IMG/VR virus record: IMGVR_UViG_3300035180_000436
Span: 1 to 27,771 of that record
Reading direction: 5' to 3' (one strand)
Length of the DNA: 27,771 bases
DNA from: a virus
Position numbers and translations under genes: made by a program. The notes beneath the pieces were generated by a model. It did no database searches and was not told where the DNA came from. It saw nothing but the letters and a program-made list of their open reading frames with translations. Shown here one piece after another: positions 1 to 6,825 of this stretch. The first letter of the stretch is position 1. Every line of letters begins with the position of its first letter.

Positions 1-300
1 GACTCCACTTTTATTTCAAACTCAATTGCTCTTTGTGGAGCTGATGGTGATGTTGATAAGTGGGGTATTAGTGATCCTGTTTGGGTTTATGATAACGAAC
101 CACGTAATCGAGAAATCCTATCAAGAATTTCCCGTGTTATCGAAATGGGACAAAAAGTTATTATCTGGCCTTCAACAATAAAAGAAAAGGACATTAATGA
201 TATGGTTTTATCTGGACTTGATGTTCAGTCTGTGATAGAATCAAACACTTACTCTGGTTTAGAAGCAAAACTTAAATTTACTACCTGGAAGAAAATATGA
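1..300 (+). CDS. DNA primase C-terminus (T4 gp61-like), 5'-truncated
   Basis: Open reading frame entering from the left edge in frame 1, giving 99 residues before TGA at 298-300. The visible part reads like the second half of a TOPRIM-type catalytic domain: a strand ending in VWVYDNEPRN, then KVIIWPSTIKEKDINDM, with acidic residues typical of metal binding. In T4-like cyanophages the primase gp61 gene commonly sits just upstream of nrdA, which supports the call; gp61 makes RNA primers for lagging-strand synthesis with helicase gp41. The stop codon overlaps the nrdA start (ATGA), so the two are probably translationally coupled. The N-terminus lies outside the window. The family assignment rests on a short fragment plus gene order, so another TOPRIM protein cannot be excluded. 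Confidence 0.65.
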   Translation, partial: DSTFISNSIALCGADGDVDKWGISDPVWVYDNEPRNREILSRISRVIEMGQKVIIWPSTIKEKDINDMVLSGLDVQSVIESNTYSGLEAKLKFTTWKKI

Positions 301-3092
301 GCAACGGAACAAAAGTAGTCAAGAGAAATGGTCTAATTGAATCTCTTGACCTAGATAAGATGCACTTGATGGTTGAAGAGGCATGTAAGGGTCTTGCAGG
401 TGTCTCTGCGAGTCAAGTTGAAATGACCTCTGGTATTCAATTCTATAGTGGAATATCCACTCAAGAAATACAAGAAATCCTTATTCGTAGTGCAAGTGAT
501 CTTATTGATCTAGACCATCCCAATTATCAATTTGTTGCTGCTCGTCTTCTATTATTTTCTGTTCGTAAGCAACTTTATGGGAAGATGAAAGAACTTCCTA
601 ATCTTGAGCAACACATTTATCAGTGTGTTAATCATGAAGTATATGATAGGGATATTTTTATCAAATATTCAAAAGAAGAAATTGAACGTGCTGATTCTTA
701 TATTGATCATGACCGAGACTATCTGTTCACTTATGCAGGTTTACGTCAAGTAGTTGATAAGTATTTGGTTCAGGATCGTAGTGGTGGTGGAGTATATGAA
801 ACACCACAATTCATGTATATGATGATTGCTCTGACTATCTTTGCAGAGTATTCAAAAGAAATCAGAATGTCATACGTCAAGAGGTATTATGACGCAATCT
901 CCAAACACAAAATCAACATTCCTACACCAATCATGGCAGGTGTTAGAACCCCACTTCGTCAATTTGCATCTTGTGTTCTTGTTGATGTTGACGACACCCT
1001 TGACAGCATCTTCAGTAGTGATATGGCAATTGGTAGGTATGTTTCTCAAAGAGCAGGAATTGGTATCAACGCAGGTCGCATCAGGGGCATCAATTCTAAA
1101 ATCAGAGGTGGAGAAGTTCAGCACACTGGCGTTGTTCCTTTCCTTAAAAAGTTTGAATCAACTGTACGATGCTGCACCCAAAATGGAATCCGTGGTGGAT
1201 CAGCTACAGTCCATTTTCCAATCTGGCACCAAGAAATAGAAGACATTCTGGTTCTGAAAAACAATAAAGGAACTGAGGATAATCGTGTTCGCAAACTTGA
1301 TTACTCAATTCAACTCAGCAAAATCTTTTATGAAAGGTTTATTCAAGATGGTGAGATTACTTTGTTCTCTCCGCATGATGTTCCTGGACTTTATGATGCT
1401 TTTGGAACTGATACTTTTGACCAATTGTATTTACGTTATGAGGAAGATAAGTATACTCCCAAAAAAACTATTAAAGCACAGGACCTTATTCTAACTCTTC
1501 TCAAAGAACGTGCTGAAACGGGTCGCATCTATATTATGAATATTGACCATTGTAACTCTCATAGTTCTTATAAGGACCAGATTACAATGTCAAACCTTTG
1601 TGTTGCTGGTGATACTAAGATTAAAGTTAGAATTACAACTAATATAGAAACCAAAGGAAATACTCGTCACACTACTAGACTTCCTCCACTTGATATTGAA
1701 ATTCAACAATTACAAGAACTCATTAAAGAAGGTCTTTCTTTGAATCTTGTGGAAGTTCTTTCTTATAATATTGATGAATCTCCGTCAAAGGCAGTTGATT
1801 TTAATAAAATTACTGCATTTGCTCAAACATCACCAAAAGCAAAAGTAATGAAAATTACTGATGAAGAAAGTGGTAAGAGTATTGTAGTTACACCAGAGCA
1901 CAAAGTATTCACAAAAAAACGTGGATATGTAATGGCAAAAGACCTAACCGAAACTGACGAATTGGTACTATCATCTAATAAAAAAACTTCTACTCTTATA
2001 ATGGAATACCTAGAAGAAGAAATCCCAGTTTATGATATTACTGTAGAAGGAACTCATAATTTCTTTGCAAATGATATTTTAGTTCATAATTGTCAAGAAA
2101 TTACAGAACCCACGACACCAATTCAACATATTGATGATGATGGTCCTCAAGAGATTGCGACTTGTATTCTATCAGCAATCAACGTTGGTAAGGTTAAATC
2201 TGATGAAGAACTTGAGGAACTTTGCAATCTTTCCATTCGTTCTTTAGAAGAACTTATTGACTATCAAAACTATCCTGTGAAGGCAGCAGAGAACTTTACC
2301 AAACGTCGTAGATCTCTTGGAATCGGTTATATTGGTCTTGCCCACTACCTTGCTAAACTAGGGTTCAACTACGACTCACAGGGGGCATGGGACGCCGTTC
2401 ACGGTCTTTCTGAGTCCTTCCAGTATTACCTTCTAAAAGTATCAAATCAGATTGCGAAAGAGAAGGGTCACTGTGAATACTTTGGTCGTACTAAGTATGC
2501 TGATGGTATTCTTCCTATTGATACATATAAAAAGGATGTCGATCAAGTTTCATCTGTAGGTCTTCAACATGATTGGGAAAGTCTTAGAGCATCTATCCTT
2601 GAACACGGTCTCAGGCACTCAACACTGTCCGCACAGATGCCTTCGGAGAGCAGTTCCGTTGTGTCAAATGCAACCAATGGAATTGAACCACCTCGTGGAT
2701 ACTTGTCCATTAAGAAGTCAAAGAAAGGTCCACTTAAGCAAATTGTACCCCAGTATCAATCACTTAAGAACAATTATACGCTTCTTTGGGATATGCCTAG
2801 CAATCGGGGTTATATTAATGTTGTTGCTGTTATGCAAAAGTTCTTTGATCAAGCAATTTCTGGAAACTGGTCGTATAACCCAGAAAATTATGCCGATAAT
2901 GAAGTTCCTGTTAGCGTAATGGCCCAAGATATGCTTACTTGTTTTAAGTTGGGGCATAAAACAGCATACTATCAAAACACTTATGATGTTAAGACTGATG
3001 AGGTAGTTGAAGAACAAAAACCCGAACTTCAATCTCTCCTAAATGATATTATGAGTTCTGATGAAGAATCGTGTGAAAGTTGCACTATTTAA
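297..3092 (+). CDS. nrdA: Ribonucleotide reductase class I large subunit with intein
   Basis: Reduces ribonucleoside diphosphates to deoxyribonucleotides together with NrdB. The 931-residue product is 767 residues after removal of the intein, close to the E. coli NrdA length (761). An ATP-cone-like allosteric region covers about residues 1-95 (KVVKRNGLIESLDL near the start). Catalytic features by alignment in memory to E. coli: C226 (C225), N433 (N437), C599 (thiyl-radical C439), E601 (E441), C623 (C462), and the redox tail C926-E-S-C929. The extein sequence MSNL-CQEI is split by an intein between L434 and C599. The ATG overlaps the primase stop; nrdB follows after 68 bp. Phages carry nrdA to supply dNTPs for replication. 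The reading frame is intact, so activity depends on splicing. Confidence 0.96.
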   Translation: MSNGTKVVKRNGLIESLDLDKMHLMVEEACKGLAGVSASQVEMTSGIQFYSGISTQEIQEILIRSASDLIDLDHPNYQFVAARLLLFSVRKQLYGKMKELPNLEQHIYQCVNHEVYDRDIFIKYSKEEIERADSYIDHDRDYLFTYAGLRQVVDKYLVQDRSGGGVYETPQFMYMMIALTIFAEYSKEIRMSYVKRYYDAISKHKINIPTPIMAGVRTPLRQFASCVLVDVDDTLDSIFSSDMAIGRYVSQRAGIGINAGRIRGINSKIRGGEVQHTGVVPFLKKFESTVRCCTQNGIRGGSATVHFPIWHQEIEDILVLKNNKGTEDNRVRKLDYSIQLSKIFYERFIQDGEITLFSPHDVPGLYDAFGTDTFDQLYLRYEEDKYTPKKTIKAQDLILTLLKERAETGRIYIMNIDHCNSHSSYKDQITMSNLCVAGDTKIKVRITTNIETKGNTRHTTRLPPLDIEIQQLQELIKEGLSLNLVEVLSYNIDESPSKAVDFNKITAFAQTSPKAKVMKITDEESGKSIVVTPEHKVFTKKRGYVMAKDLTETDELVLSSNKKTSTLIMEYLEEEIPVYDITVEGTHNFFANDILVHNCQEITEPTTPIQHIDDDGPQEIATCILSAINVGKVKSDEELEELCNLSIRSLEELIDYQNYPVKAAENFTKRRRSLGIGYIGLAHYLAKLGFNYDSQGAWDAVHGLSESFQYYLLKVSNQIAKEKGHCEYFGRTKYADGILPIDTYKKDVDQVSSVGLQHDWESLRASILEHGLRHSTLSAQMPSESSSVVSNATNGIEPPRGYLSIKKSKKGPLKQIVPQYQSLKNNYTLLWDMPSNRGYINVVAVMQKFFDQAISGNWSYNPENYADNEVPVSVMAQDMLTCFKLGHKTAYYQNTYDVKTDEVVEEQKPELQSLLNDIMSSDEESCESCTI
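1599..2090 (+). mobile_element. Mini-intein inside NrdA
   Basis: Residues 435-598 of the NrdA precursor (164 aa). Splicing motifs are visible: first residue Cys in CVAGDTKIKV (block A), the TPEHKVF motif with the block-B Thr and His, then VYDITVEGTHNFF (block F) and NDILVHN before the +1 Cys (block G with penultimate His and terminal Asn). This is a class 1 intein. There is no room for a homing endonuclease: the N- and C-terminal splicing parts are joined by a short linker around LSSNKKTST. The +1 extein nucleophile is C599, which is also the enzyme's radical cysteine, so unspliced protein should be inactive. From memory it resembles the environmental split NrdA-2 intein from ocean metagenomes, but here it is contiguous. 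Confidence 0.93.
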
Positions 3093-3160
3093 GTTTCATA
3101 ACAATTAAAAACCTTAAATATGTTAGGGTGAATTGAGTTTAAAGTAATCAAAGAGAAAGT

Positions 3161-4336
3161 ATGCAGTACAATTTTATGTCACCCGAAGAACAAAAAATTA
3201 AAGGAATGACCGTTTTTAATACGGAAGAAGTAAATACTAAAAAGCAACCAATGTTTTTTGGTGCCCCTCTTGGTGTCCAAAGATATGACTCATATAAGTA
3301 TCCTGTTTTTGATAAACTAACTCAACAGCAATTAAGTTATTTTTGGAGACCTGAAGAAATCTCACTTCAAAAAGATCGTGGAGACTATCAAACTCTCCGT
3401 TCAGAACAGAAGCATATTTTTACTTCTAATTTGAAGTATCAGATTATGCTCGATTCTATTCAGGGTCGTGGTCCTGGTATGGCATTTTTACCATATTGTT
3501 CTCTTCCTGAACTGGAAGCGTGTATGACTGTGTGGGAATTTATGGAGATGATCCATAGTCGTTCGTATACTTATATTATCAAAAATATCTATTCGGATCC
3601 TTGCGAAATCTTTGATACTATTATTCATGATGATCGTATTCTAGAACGTGCAGCAAGCATTACTGAGTCTTATGATGACTTTATTCAATCAGCACAAAGT
3701 TATGGTACTTCTGAATCATGGAAGCACAGACTTGAAGGAGTCACTTACGCAAAGGAGAATCTCAACGATGTTAAAAGAAAACTCTACAGAGCAGTCGCAA
3801 ACGTTAATATTCTTGAAGGTATTCGCTTCTACGTTAGTTTTGCTTGCAGTTTCGCCTTTGGCGAACTTAAGCTTATGGAAGGATCAGCTAAGATCATCTC
3901 TCTTATCGCAAGAGACGAATCACAACATTTAGCACTTACTCAAAACATTCTAAACAAATGGAAGGAAGGTGATGATCCTGAAATGCAACAAATCGCAAAA
4001 GAAGAAGAAGAGTGGGTTTATAAGATGTTTGATCGTGCAGTAAATGAAGAAAAGAAGTGGGCAGATTATTTGTTTAAAGATGGGTCTATGATTGGTCTTA
4101 ATGATAAACTTCTTCAGAGATATGTTGAGTGGATTGCAAATCGTCGTATGAAAGCAATTGGGCTCAAACCAGTTTATGATATTCCTGCGAACAATAATCC
4201 ACTTCCTTGGACTCAACATTGGTTGAATTCAAAAGGTCTTCAGGTGGCACCTCAGGAAGTGGAAGTTGAAGCCTATTTGATTGGTGGCATTAAACAGGAT
4301 GTTAAAACTGATACATTTAGTGGATTTAAACTTTAA
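3161..4336 (+). CDS. nrdB: Ribonucleotide reductase class I small subunit
   Basis: The 391-residue radical-generating subunit; it holds the di-iron centre and tyrosyl radical that drive NrdA. The helix motif EFMEMIHSRSYTYI gives metal ligands E129 and H132 and the likely radical tyrosine Y136 (E. coli E115/H118/Y122). The second ligand helix is RDESQHLALT with E253 and H256. Length and order (nrdA then nrdB) fit class Ia enzymes of T4-like phages. The ATG at 3161 has only a weak purine-rich AGAGA upstream; M6 and M16 are alternatives. The spacer from nrdA (3093-3160) holds a weak CCTTAA/TTAGGG stem and no clear terminator, so read-through from nrdA is expected. Confidence 0.96.
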   Translation: MQYNFMSPEEQKIKGMTVFNTEEVNTKKQPMFFGAPLGVQRYDSYKYPVFDKLTQQQLSYFWRPEEISLQKDRGDYQTLRSEQKHIFTSNLKYQIMLDSIQGRGPGMAFLPYCSLPELEACMTVWEFMEMIHSRSYTYIIKNIYSDPCEIFDTIIHDDRILERAASITESYDDFIQSAQSYGTSESWKHRLEGVTYAKENLNDVKRKLYRAVANVNILEGIRFYVSFACSFAFGELKLMEGSAKIISLIARDESQHLALTQNILNKWKEGDDPEMQQIAKEEEEWVYKMFDRAVNEEKKWADYLFKDGSMIGLNDKLLQRYVEWIANRRMKAIGLKPVYDIPANNNPLPWTQHWLNSKGLQVAPQEVEVEAYLIGGIKQDVKTDTFSGFKL

Positions 4337-4369
4337 TAATAAAAATATTCAGTAGAAATAAATCCTACT

Positions 4370-4377
4370 CATAAATA
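4370..4377 (+). promoter_or_regulatory. Late promoter motif CATAAATA
   Basis: CATAAATA matches the NATAAATA form of the T4-type late promoter described for cyanomyoviruses. It lies 20 bp before the ATG of the GIY-YIG gene in the nrdB spacer, next to a small AGTAG/CTACT inverted repeat at about 4351-4369. Call by motif and position only. Confidence 0.45.
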
Positions 4378-4397
4378 CCTTCACAAAGAGTATTTAA

Positions 4398-4835
4398 ATG
4401 AGTTGTAGTTATACTAATCCTTGGTATTATGATGAGAATCCTTTCGAGTCTGATAATATTGAGGATTATTTTGGATTTGTTTATCTTATTTTTAATAAAA
4501 TCAATCACAGAAAATACGTAGGTAGAAAATACTTCTGGCAGTTCAGAACTCCAAGAGGTAAAAAAAGAAAAGTAAAATCAGAATCAGATTGGAAAAACTA
4601 TTATGGGTCTTGTCCGGAACTTAAAGAAGACATTGATAAATTGGGCAGAGAAAATTTTAGTCGAACTATCTTATCATTACATAAAACAAAGGGCAAAACA
4701 AACTATGAAGAGACTCGACAACTCTTCATTAACAACGTCCTCACAGAATCACTTGACAACGGAGATCCCTTGTTCTACAATTCCAACGTATTGTCCCGAT
4801 ATTTCAGAAAAGATTACTATGAATACAACAACTGA
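4398..4835 (+). CDS. Small GIY-YIG-type nuclease
   Basis: A 145-residue protein with a divergent GIY-YIG core: GFVYLIFNKINHRKYVGRKY (about residues 26-45) supplies the two tyrosine-containing strands, followed by basic RGKKRKVKSESDWKNYYGS and a conserved E in GRENFSR. Similar stand-alone proteins are common in T4-like cyanophages and are annotated as putative endonucleases. The domain is a nuclease fold used by homing enzymes (Seg/Mob type) and by repair nucleases; no separate DNA-binding region such as NUMOD is evident. It lies directly downstream of nrdB, a neighbourhood often colonised by homing nucleases in T4-like phages. Its 3' end overlaps the next gene by 17 bp. The fold is fairly secure; its biological role (homing or DNA processing) is inferred. 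Confidence 0.7.
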   Translation: MSCSYTNPWYYDENPFESDNIEDYFGFVYLIFNKINHRKYVGRKYFWQFRTPRGKKRKVKSESDWKNYYGSCPELKEDIDKLGRENFSRTILSLHKTKGKTNYEETRQLFINNVLTESLDNGDPLFYNSNVLSRYFRKDYYEYNN

Positions 4836-4992
4836 AGATATTGTTGCTCACGTAAGGGACTGGTCTCTGGAAAGAGTAGCAGATAAAAGTATTTCTAGAG
4901 AGGATGCTCGTGCTGTTCTTGCAGAATTTTATGAATGGATTGAACCAGAAAATGATGAACTAGAAATTGTTTCTCTTGACTCACAGGATTGA
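4819..4992 (+). CDS. Small conserved phage protein, 57 aa
   Basis: Starts at ATG 4819 (MNTTTEDIVAHVRDW) inside the end of the nuclease gene and ends at TGA 4990-4992. The product is acidic and probably all-helical, with a very acidic tail (WIEPENDELEIV). I do not recognise a domain. A longer reading of the same frame back to 4603 lies wholly inside the nuclease gene and is unlikely. No strong ribosome-binding site is seen, so translation may be coupled to the upstream gene. The stop codon overlaps the -35 box of a strong promoter. Confidence 0.6.
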   Translation: MNTTTEDIVAHVRDWSLERVADKSISREDARAVLAEFYEWIEPENDELEIVSLDSQD

Positions 4993-5017
4993 CAAAACCT
5001 AAATAATCTTATATAAT
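4989..5017 (+). promoter_or_regulatory. Consensus sigma70 promoter
   Basis: TTGACA (4989-4994), exactly 17 bp, TATAAT (5012-5017): a perfect match to the bacterial housekeeping consensus, as used for early transcription by host RNA polymerase in T4-like phages. Predicted start near 5024, immediately before an AACCCAC/GTGGGTT hairpin. It would drive the lysozyme gene or a short leader RNA. Confidence 0.85.
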
Positions 5018-5024
5018 GCAAAGG

Positions 5025-5049
5025 AACCCACTCAAAAGGTGGGTTTTGT
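5025..5049 (+). terminator. Hairpin at the start of the early transcript
   Basis: Stem AACCCAC (5025-5031) / GTGGGTT (5039-5045) with a 7-nt loop, followed by TTTTGT. It could be a weak intrinsic terminator for the nrdA-nrdB-nuclease unit. Because the promoter at 4989-5017 starts at about 5024, the same hairpin would also cap the 5' end of that RNA and may protect it. Confidence 0.5.
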
Positions 5050-5100
5050 CGTAATGAGTCTGTGACGTGACACTTAGAGCCGTGGAAGATGCCCTTCGAG

Positions 5101-5119
5101 AGAGGTGGTATACCCCTCT
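5101..5119 (+). repeat. Near-perfect palindrome in lysozyme leader
   Basis: AGAGGTGGTATACCCCTCT: arms AGAGG and CCTCT around the 8-bp palindrome GGTATACC, with one bulged T. It sits in the 5' leader 31 bp before the lysozyme ATG, downstream of the strong promoter. It could be an operator, or an mRNA hairpin affecting start access. Confidence 0.5.
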
Positions 5120-5150
5120 TCTATACGGATGCCGAATTCTATTAAAATTA

Positions 5151-5795
5151 ATGCAACAATTTTTTACTGTAGCCTTTCCCCTTTTGGCGATGGTTACAAC
5201 CAGCACGGCAACACTGCCCCACGTGTTTCCTCCTCCACCTGTGAGTGGTCCGCCACCATTCTCTATTATTCAAGAGGAACCTACACCAAAGACAGCGACC
5301 AGAGAGGTTGCTCCAGTTAAACCAAAAGAAAAAAGACTAATTTGTAAAGGATGTAATACTAATGAAACGAAGACTGTAGAATTCTTACAGAAACGTGGAA
5401 TTACTGACAAAAATGCCATAGCAACCATTATGGGCAATATTCGACAAGAGTCTACCTTCACTCCTAATGTATGTGAGGGTGGTGCTAGAGTGTCTTATAG
5501 TGCTTGTACAAGTGGTGGTTATGGATTGATTCAATTTACCGATGCTCCAAGATATAATGGACTTGGTAAGTTTGCTGCCCGTATTGGTGGCGATCCTTCT
5601 ACTCTTGAGACTCAATTGCAATATATGTTATATGAAGGTGATTGGAAGATGATTGAGAACCAAATGAAGACCCCTGGCAAATCTATTAATGATTATATGA
5701 GACTTGCTAGAAAGTGGGTGCGTTGGGGACATCACGGTGCCCGAACTGATTATGCTTATAACTATGCAAATCGTTTAGTTCTTACTGAGGTCTAA
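5151..5795 (+). CDS. Secreted phage-tail-type lysozyme
   Basis: A 214-residue peptidoglycan hydrolase candidate. Residues 1-25 (MQQFFTVAFPLLAMVTTSTA) look like a signal peptide or hydrophobic anchor; 27-55 are proline-rich (FPPPPVSGPPPFS); about 80-210 match the Phage_lysozyme2/tail lysozyme domain with TVEFLQKRGITDKNAIATIM, the probable catalytic E100 in NIRQES, GGYGLIQF (Y124) and STLETQLQYM. I chose ATG 5151 because it places the hydrophobic segment at the N-terminus; the frame is open back to GTG 5067, which would bury that segment. No good ribosome-binding site precedes either start. A strong early promoter and a palindrome lie upstream, and a terminator follows 25 bp after the stop. It may act in lysis or as a virion hydrolase. 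Confidence 0.82.
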   Translation: MQQFFTVAFPLLAMVTTSTATLPHVFPPPPVSGPPPFSIIQEEPTPKTATREVAPVKPKEKRLICKGCNTNETKTVEFLQKRGITDKNAIATIMGNIRQESTFTPNVCEGGARVSYSACTSGGYGLIQFTDAPRYNGLGKFAARIGGDPSTLETQLQYMLYEGDWKMIENQMKTPGKSINDYMRLARKWVRWGHHGARTDYAYNYANRLVLTEV

Positions 5796-5810
5796 AAATA
5801 TATACAATTT

Positions 5811-5818
5811 AATAAATA
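5811..5818 (+). promoter_or_regulatory. Late promoter motif AATAAATA
   Basis: AATAAATA fits NATAAATA and lies 32 bp before the ATG at 5850. Transcription from it would start inside the terminator hairpin at 5820-5849, so promoter and terminator overlap. Weak call because the local sequence is very AT-rich. Confidence 0.3.
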
Positions 5819-5819
5819 T

Positions 5820-5849
5820 AGAGGAGTTCTTTAGACCTCCTCTTTTTTT
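5820..5849 (+). terminator. Intrinsic terminator after lysozyme
   Basis: Stem AGAGGAG (5820-5826) / CTCCTCT (5837-5843) with a 10-nt loop and a run of T to 5849. It ends directly against the ATG of the next gene at 5850, so that gene has no room for a normal leader between terminator and start. Confidence 0.8.
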
Positions 5850-6254
5850 ATGTTTAATTTTAATTTTTGTAAAAAGAAACCAGATAAGAAGCAGATAATC
5901 CTTGTAAGCATCGTATTGAGTGCTGTTGTAGCAACCCTCTCTCAGTGCTCAGGAGCACCTCAGGAGCACCTCTGGGACCTTCTAGATGAGGTACAGAGGA
6001 GGTTGTTCCCACAGACCATCATTAACGACGTACTGCTCCAGGATCCTGGTGTGGTGGATAGGAGAGTAAAAAGAGATGTTGATAAAGCCATTCGTGATTA
6101 TGAACGCTTGACAGGAGACACTGGAGAAGTTAAAATACCTTTGCCTAGGTTGATAGAGAGGCCTCTAGATACTTCTAAGTGTTATACCGAAGAATGTAAA
6201 TCACTCGGTGGAGAAATGCGTTTATGTTCCCCATGGGTTGATGACTGTAAGTAA
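5850..6254 (+). CDS. Membrane-anchored hypothetical protein
   Basis: A 134-residue protein. A basic N-terminus (CKKKPDKK) is followed by a hydrophobic segment at about residues 16-32 (IILVSIVLSAVVATLSQ) ending in C33. This could be an uncleaved anchor or an atypical lipoprotein signal (LSQC has Gln where small residues are usual). The rest is a helical, charged region (LWDLLDEVQRRLFP, VVDRRVKRDVDKAIRDYERL) and a cysteine-containing tail. I recognise it only as resembling conserved cyanophage proteins of unknown function. Its place next to a lysozyme allows a spanin-like or lysis accessory role, but nothing in the sequence proves that. The start has no ribosome-binding site because a terminator abuts it. 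Confidence 0.65.
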   Translation: MFNFNFCKKKPDKKQIILVSIVLSAVVATLSQCSGAPQEHLWDLLDEVQRRLFPQTIINDVLLQDPGVVDRRVKRDVDKAIRDYERLTGDTGEVKIPLPRLIERPLDTSKCYTEECKSLGGEMRLCSPWVDDCK

Positions 6255-6297
6255 AAAGTGTTATATATAAACACATCTTATTTTATTGGAGATTATT

Positions 6298-6486
6298 ATG
6301 TCTGTATCACAAGAACTACTGAATGCTGTTGAAGCGTGGAAAGTAGAAGACGAAAAGTTCACTGCTGGTAATAATGCTGCTGGTACTCGTGCTCGTAAGG
6401 CACTACAAGAGGTCGGTAAACTGGTTAAGACCCGTAGAGGAGAAATTACCGAAGAGAAGAACGCCCGTAAGGAAGCAAAGGCTTGA
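6298..6486 (+). CDS. Histone H1-like (Hc1-type) small protein
   Basis: A 62-residue protein: MSVSQELLNAVEAWKVEDEK, then GNNAAGTRARKALQEVGKLV and a Lys/Arg-rich end. The GNxAAGTRxRKAxQ pattern is typical of the short histone H1-like/Hc1 family of bacteria and is recurrent in cyanophages. Such proteins are basic, helical and thought to bind DNA; in a phage it may help condense or coat DNA. GGAG at 6288-6291 is a good ribosome-binding site 6 nt before ATG 6298 and rules out the in-frame TTG at 6286. The stop codon overlaps the -35 box of the tRNA-island promoter. A near-palindrome GTGTT/AACAC at about 6258-6274 lies in the leader. DNA binding is inferred from family resemblance. Confidence 0.75.
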   Translation: MSVSQELLNAVEAWKVEDEKFTAGNNAAGTRARKALQEVGKLVKTRRGEITEEKNARKEAKA

Positions 6487-6511
6487 CTTTAGTGCCCTGA
6501 TGCCTTATAGT
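6483..6511 (+). promoter_or_regulatory. Sigma70 promoter for tRNA island
   Basis: TTGACT (6483-6488), 17 bp, TATAGT (6506-6511), overlapping the stop of the H1-like gene. Predicted start near 6518, about 80 bp before tRNA-Lys. The leader 6518-6600 holds no recognisable gene, only G/C-rich blocks such as CCTCTC/GGGAGG that could pair. Confidence 0.75.
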
Positions 6512-6600
6512 AGTTTGACGGGTGGAGGAGGTCCAAACTTCTTATAAATCCCACACCTCCCATGCCTCTCAACGATGCACAAACAGGGAGGTTCCTTTAT

Positions 6601-6673
6601 GGGTCAATAACTCAGATGGTAGAGTATCGGGCTTTTAACCTGCAAGTCGTGAGTTCGAGTCTCACTTGACCCA
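6601..6673 (+). tRNA. tRNA-Lys(TTT)
   Basis: Acceptor GGGTCAA/TTGACCC, D arm ACTC/GAGT, anticodon loop CTTTTAA giving TTT, T arm GTGAG-TTCGAGT-CTCAC, discriminator A6673. 73 nt; no encoded CCA, so the end must be added. It decodes AAA/AAG, frequent in this AT-rich genome. Confidence 0.95.
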
Positions 6674-6674
6674 C

Positions 6675-6707
6675 TTGACAATCAAACTCATAACTGATAT
6701 GATTGTC
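6675..6707 (+). promoter_or_regulatory. Promoter-hairpin module, copy 1
   Basis: TTGACA (6675-6680), 17 bp, TATGAT (6698-6703) fits a sigma70 promoter starting near 6710, two bases before tRNA-Arg. The same bases form an inverted repeat GACAATCA (6677-6684) / TGATTGTC (6700-6707). The second copy at 6787-6819 is nearly identical outside the loop. Confidence 0.7.
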
Positions 6708-6711
6708 TTAT

Positions 6712-6785
6712 GTCTTGGTAGCTCAGCTGGATAGAGCAATTCACTTCTAATGAATTGGTCGGGGGTTCGAATCCCTCCCAAGACG
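6712..6785 (+). tRNA. tRNA-Arg(TCT)
   Basis: Acceptor GTCTTGG/CCAAGAC, D arm GCTC/GAGC, anticodon stem ATTCA/TGAAT with loop CTTCTAA giving TCT, T loop TTCGAAT, discriminator G6785. 74 nt, no encoded CCA. It decodes AGA/AGG; AGA is common in these phage genes. Confidence 0.95.
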
Positions 6786-6786
6786 C

Positions 6787-6819
6787 TTGACAATCAAACT
6801 TAAATAGTTTATGATTGTC
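6787..6819 (+). promoter_or_regulatory. Promoter-hairpin module, copy 2
   Basis: TTGACA (6787-6792), 17 bp, TATGAT (6810-6815); predicted start about 6822, four bases before tRNA-Gly. Inverted repeat GACAATCA (6789-6796) / TGATTGTC (6812-6819), extended inside by AACT/AGTT. Same layout as the copy before tRNA-Arg. Confidence 0.7.
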
Positions 6820-6825
6820 TCATAT

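Noticed and set aside
841-1239. 132-codon plus-strand frame inside nrdA
   Set aside because: Out-of-frame shadow of a well-supported gene; no homology recognised.
1599-2090. Group I intron instead of intein
   Set aside because: The reading frame stays open through the insert and the protein splicing motifs (Cys start, TxxH, HN-Cys end) are all present.
5067-5150. Upstream GTG start for the lysozyme
   Set aside because: It would add 28 residues before a clear signal-peptide-like segment and overlaps the leader palindrome; ATG 5151 gives a normal secretion signal.
6562-6669. Short ORF beginning MPLNDAQTGRFLYGS
   Set aside because: It runs through tRNA-Lys and has no ribosome-binding site; the open frame is probably chance.
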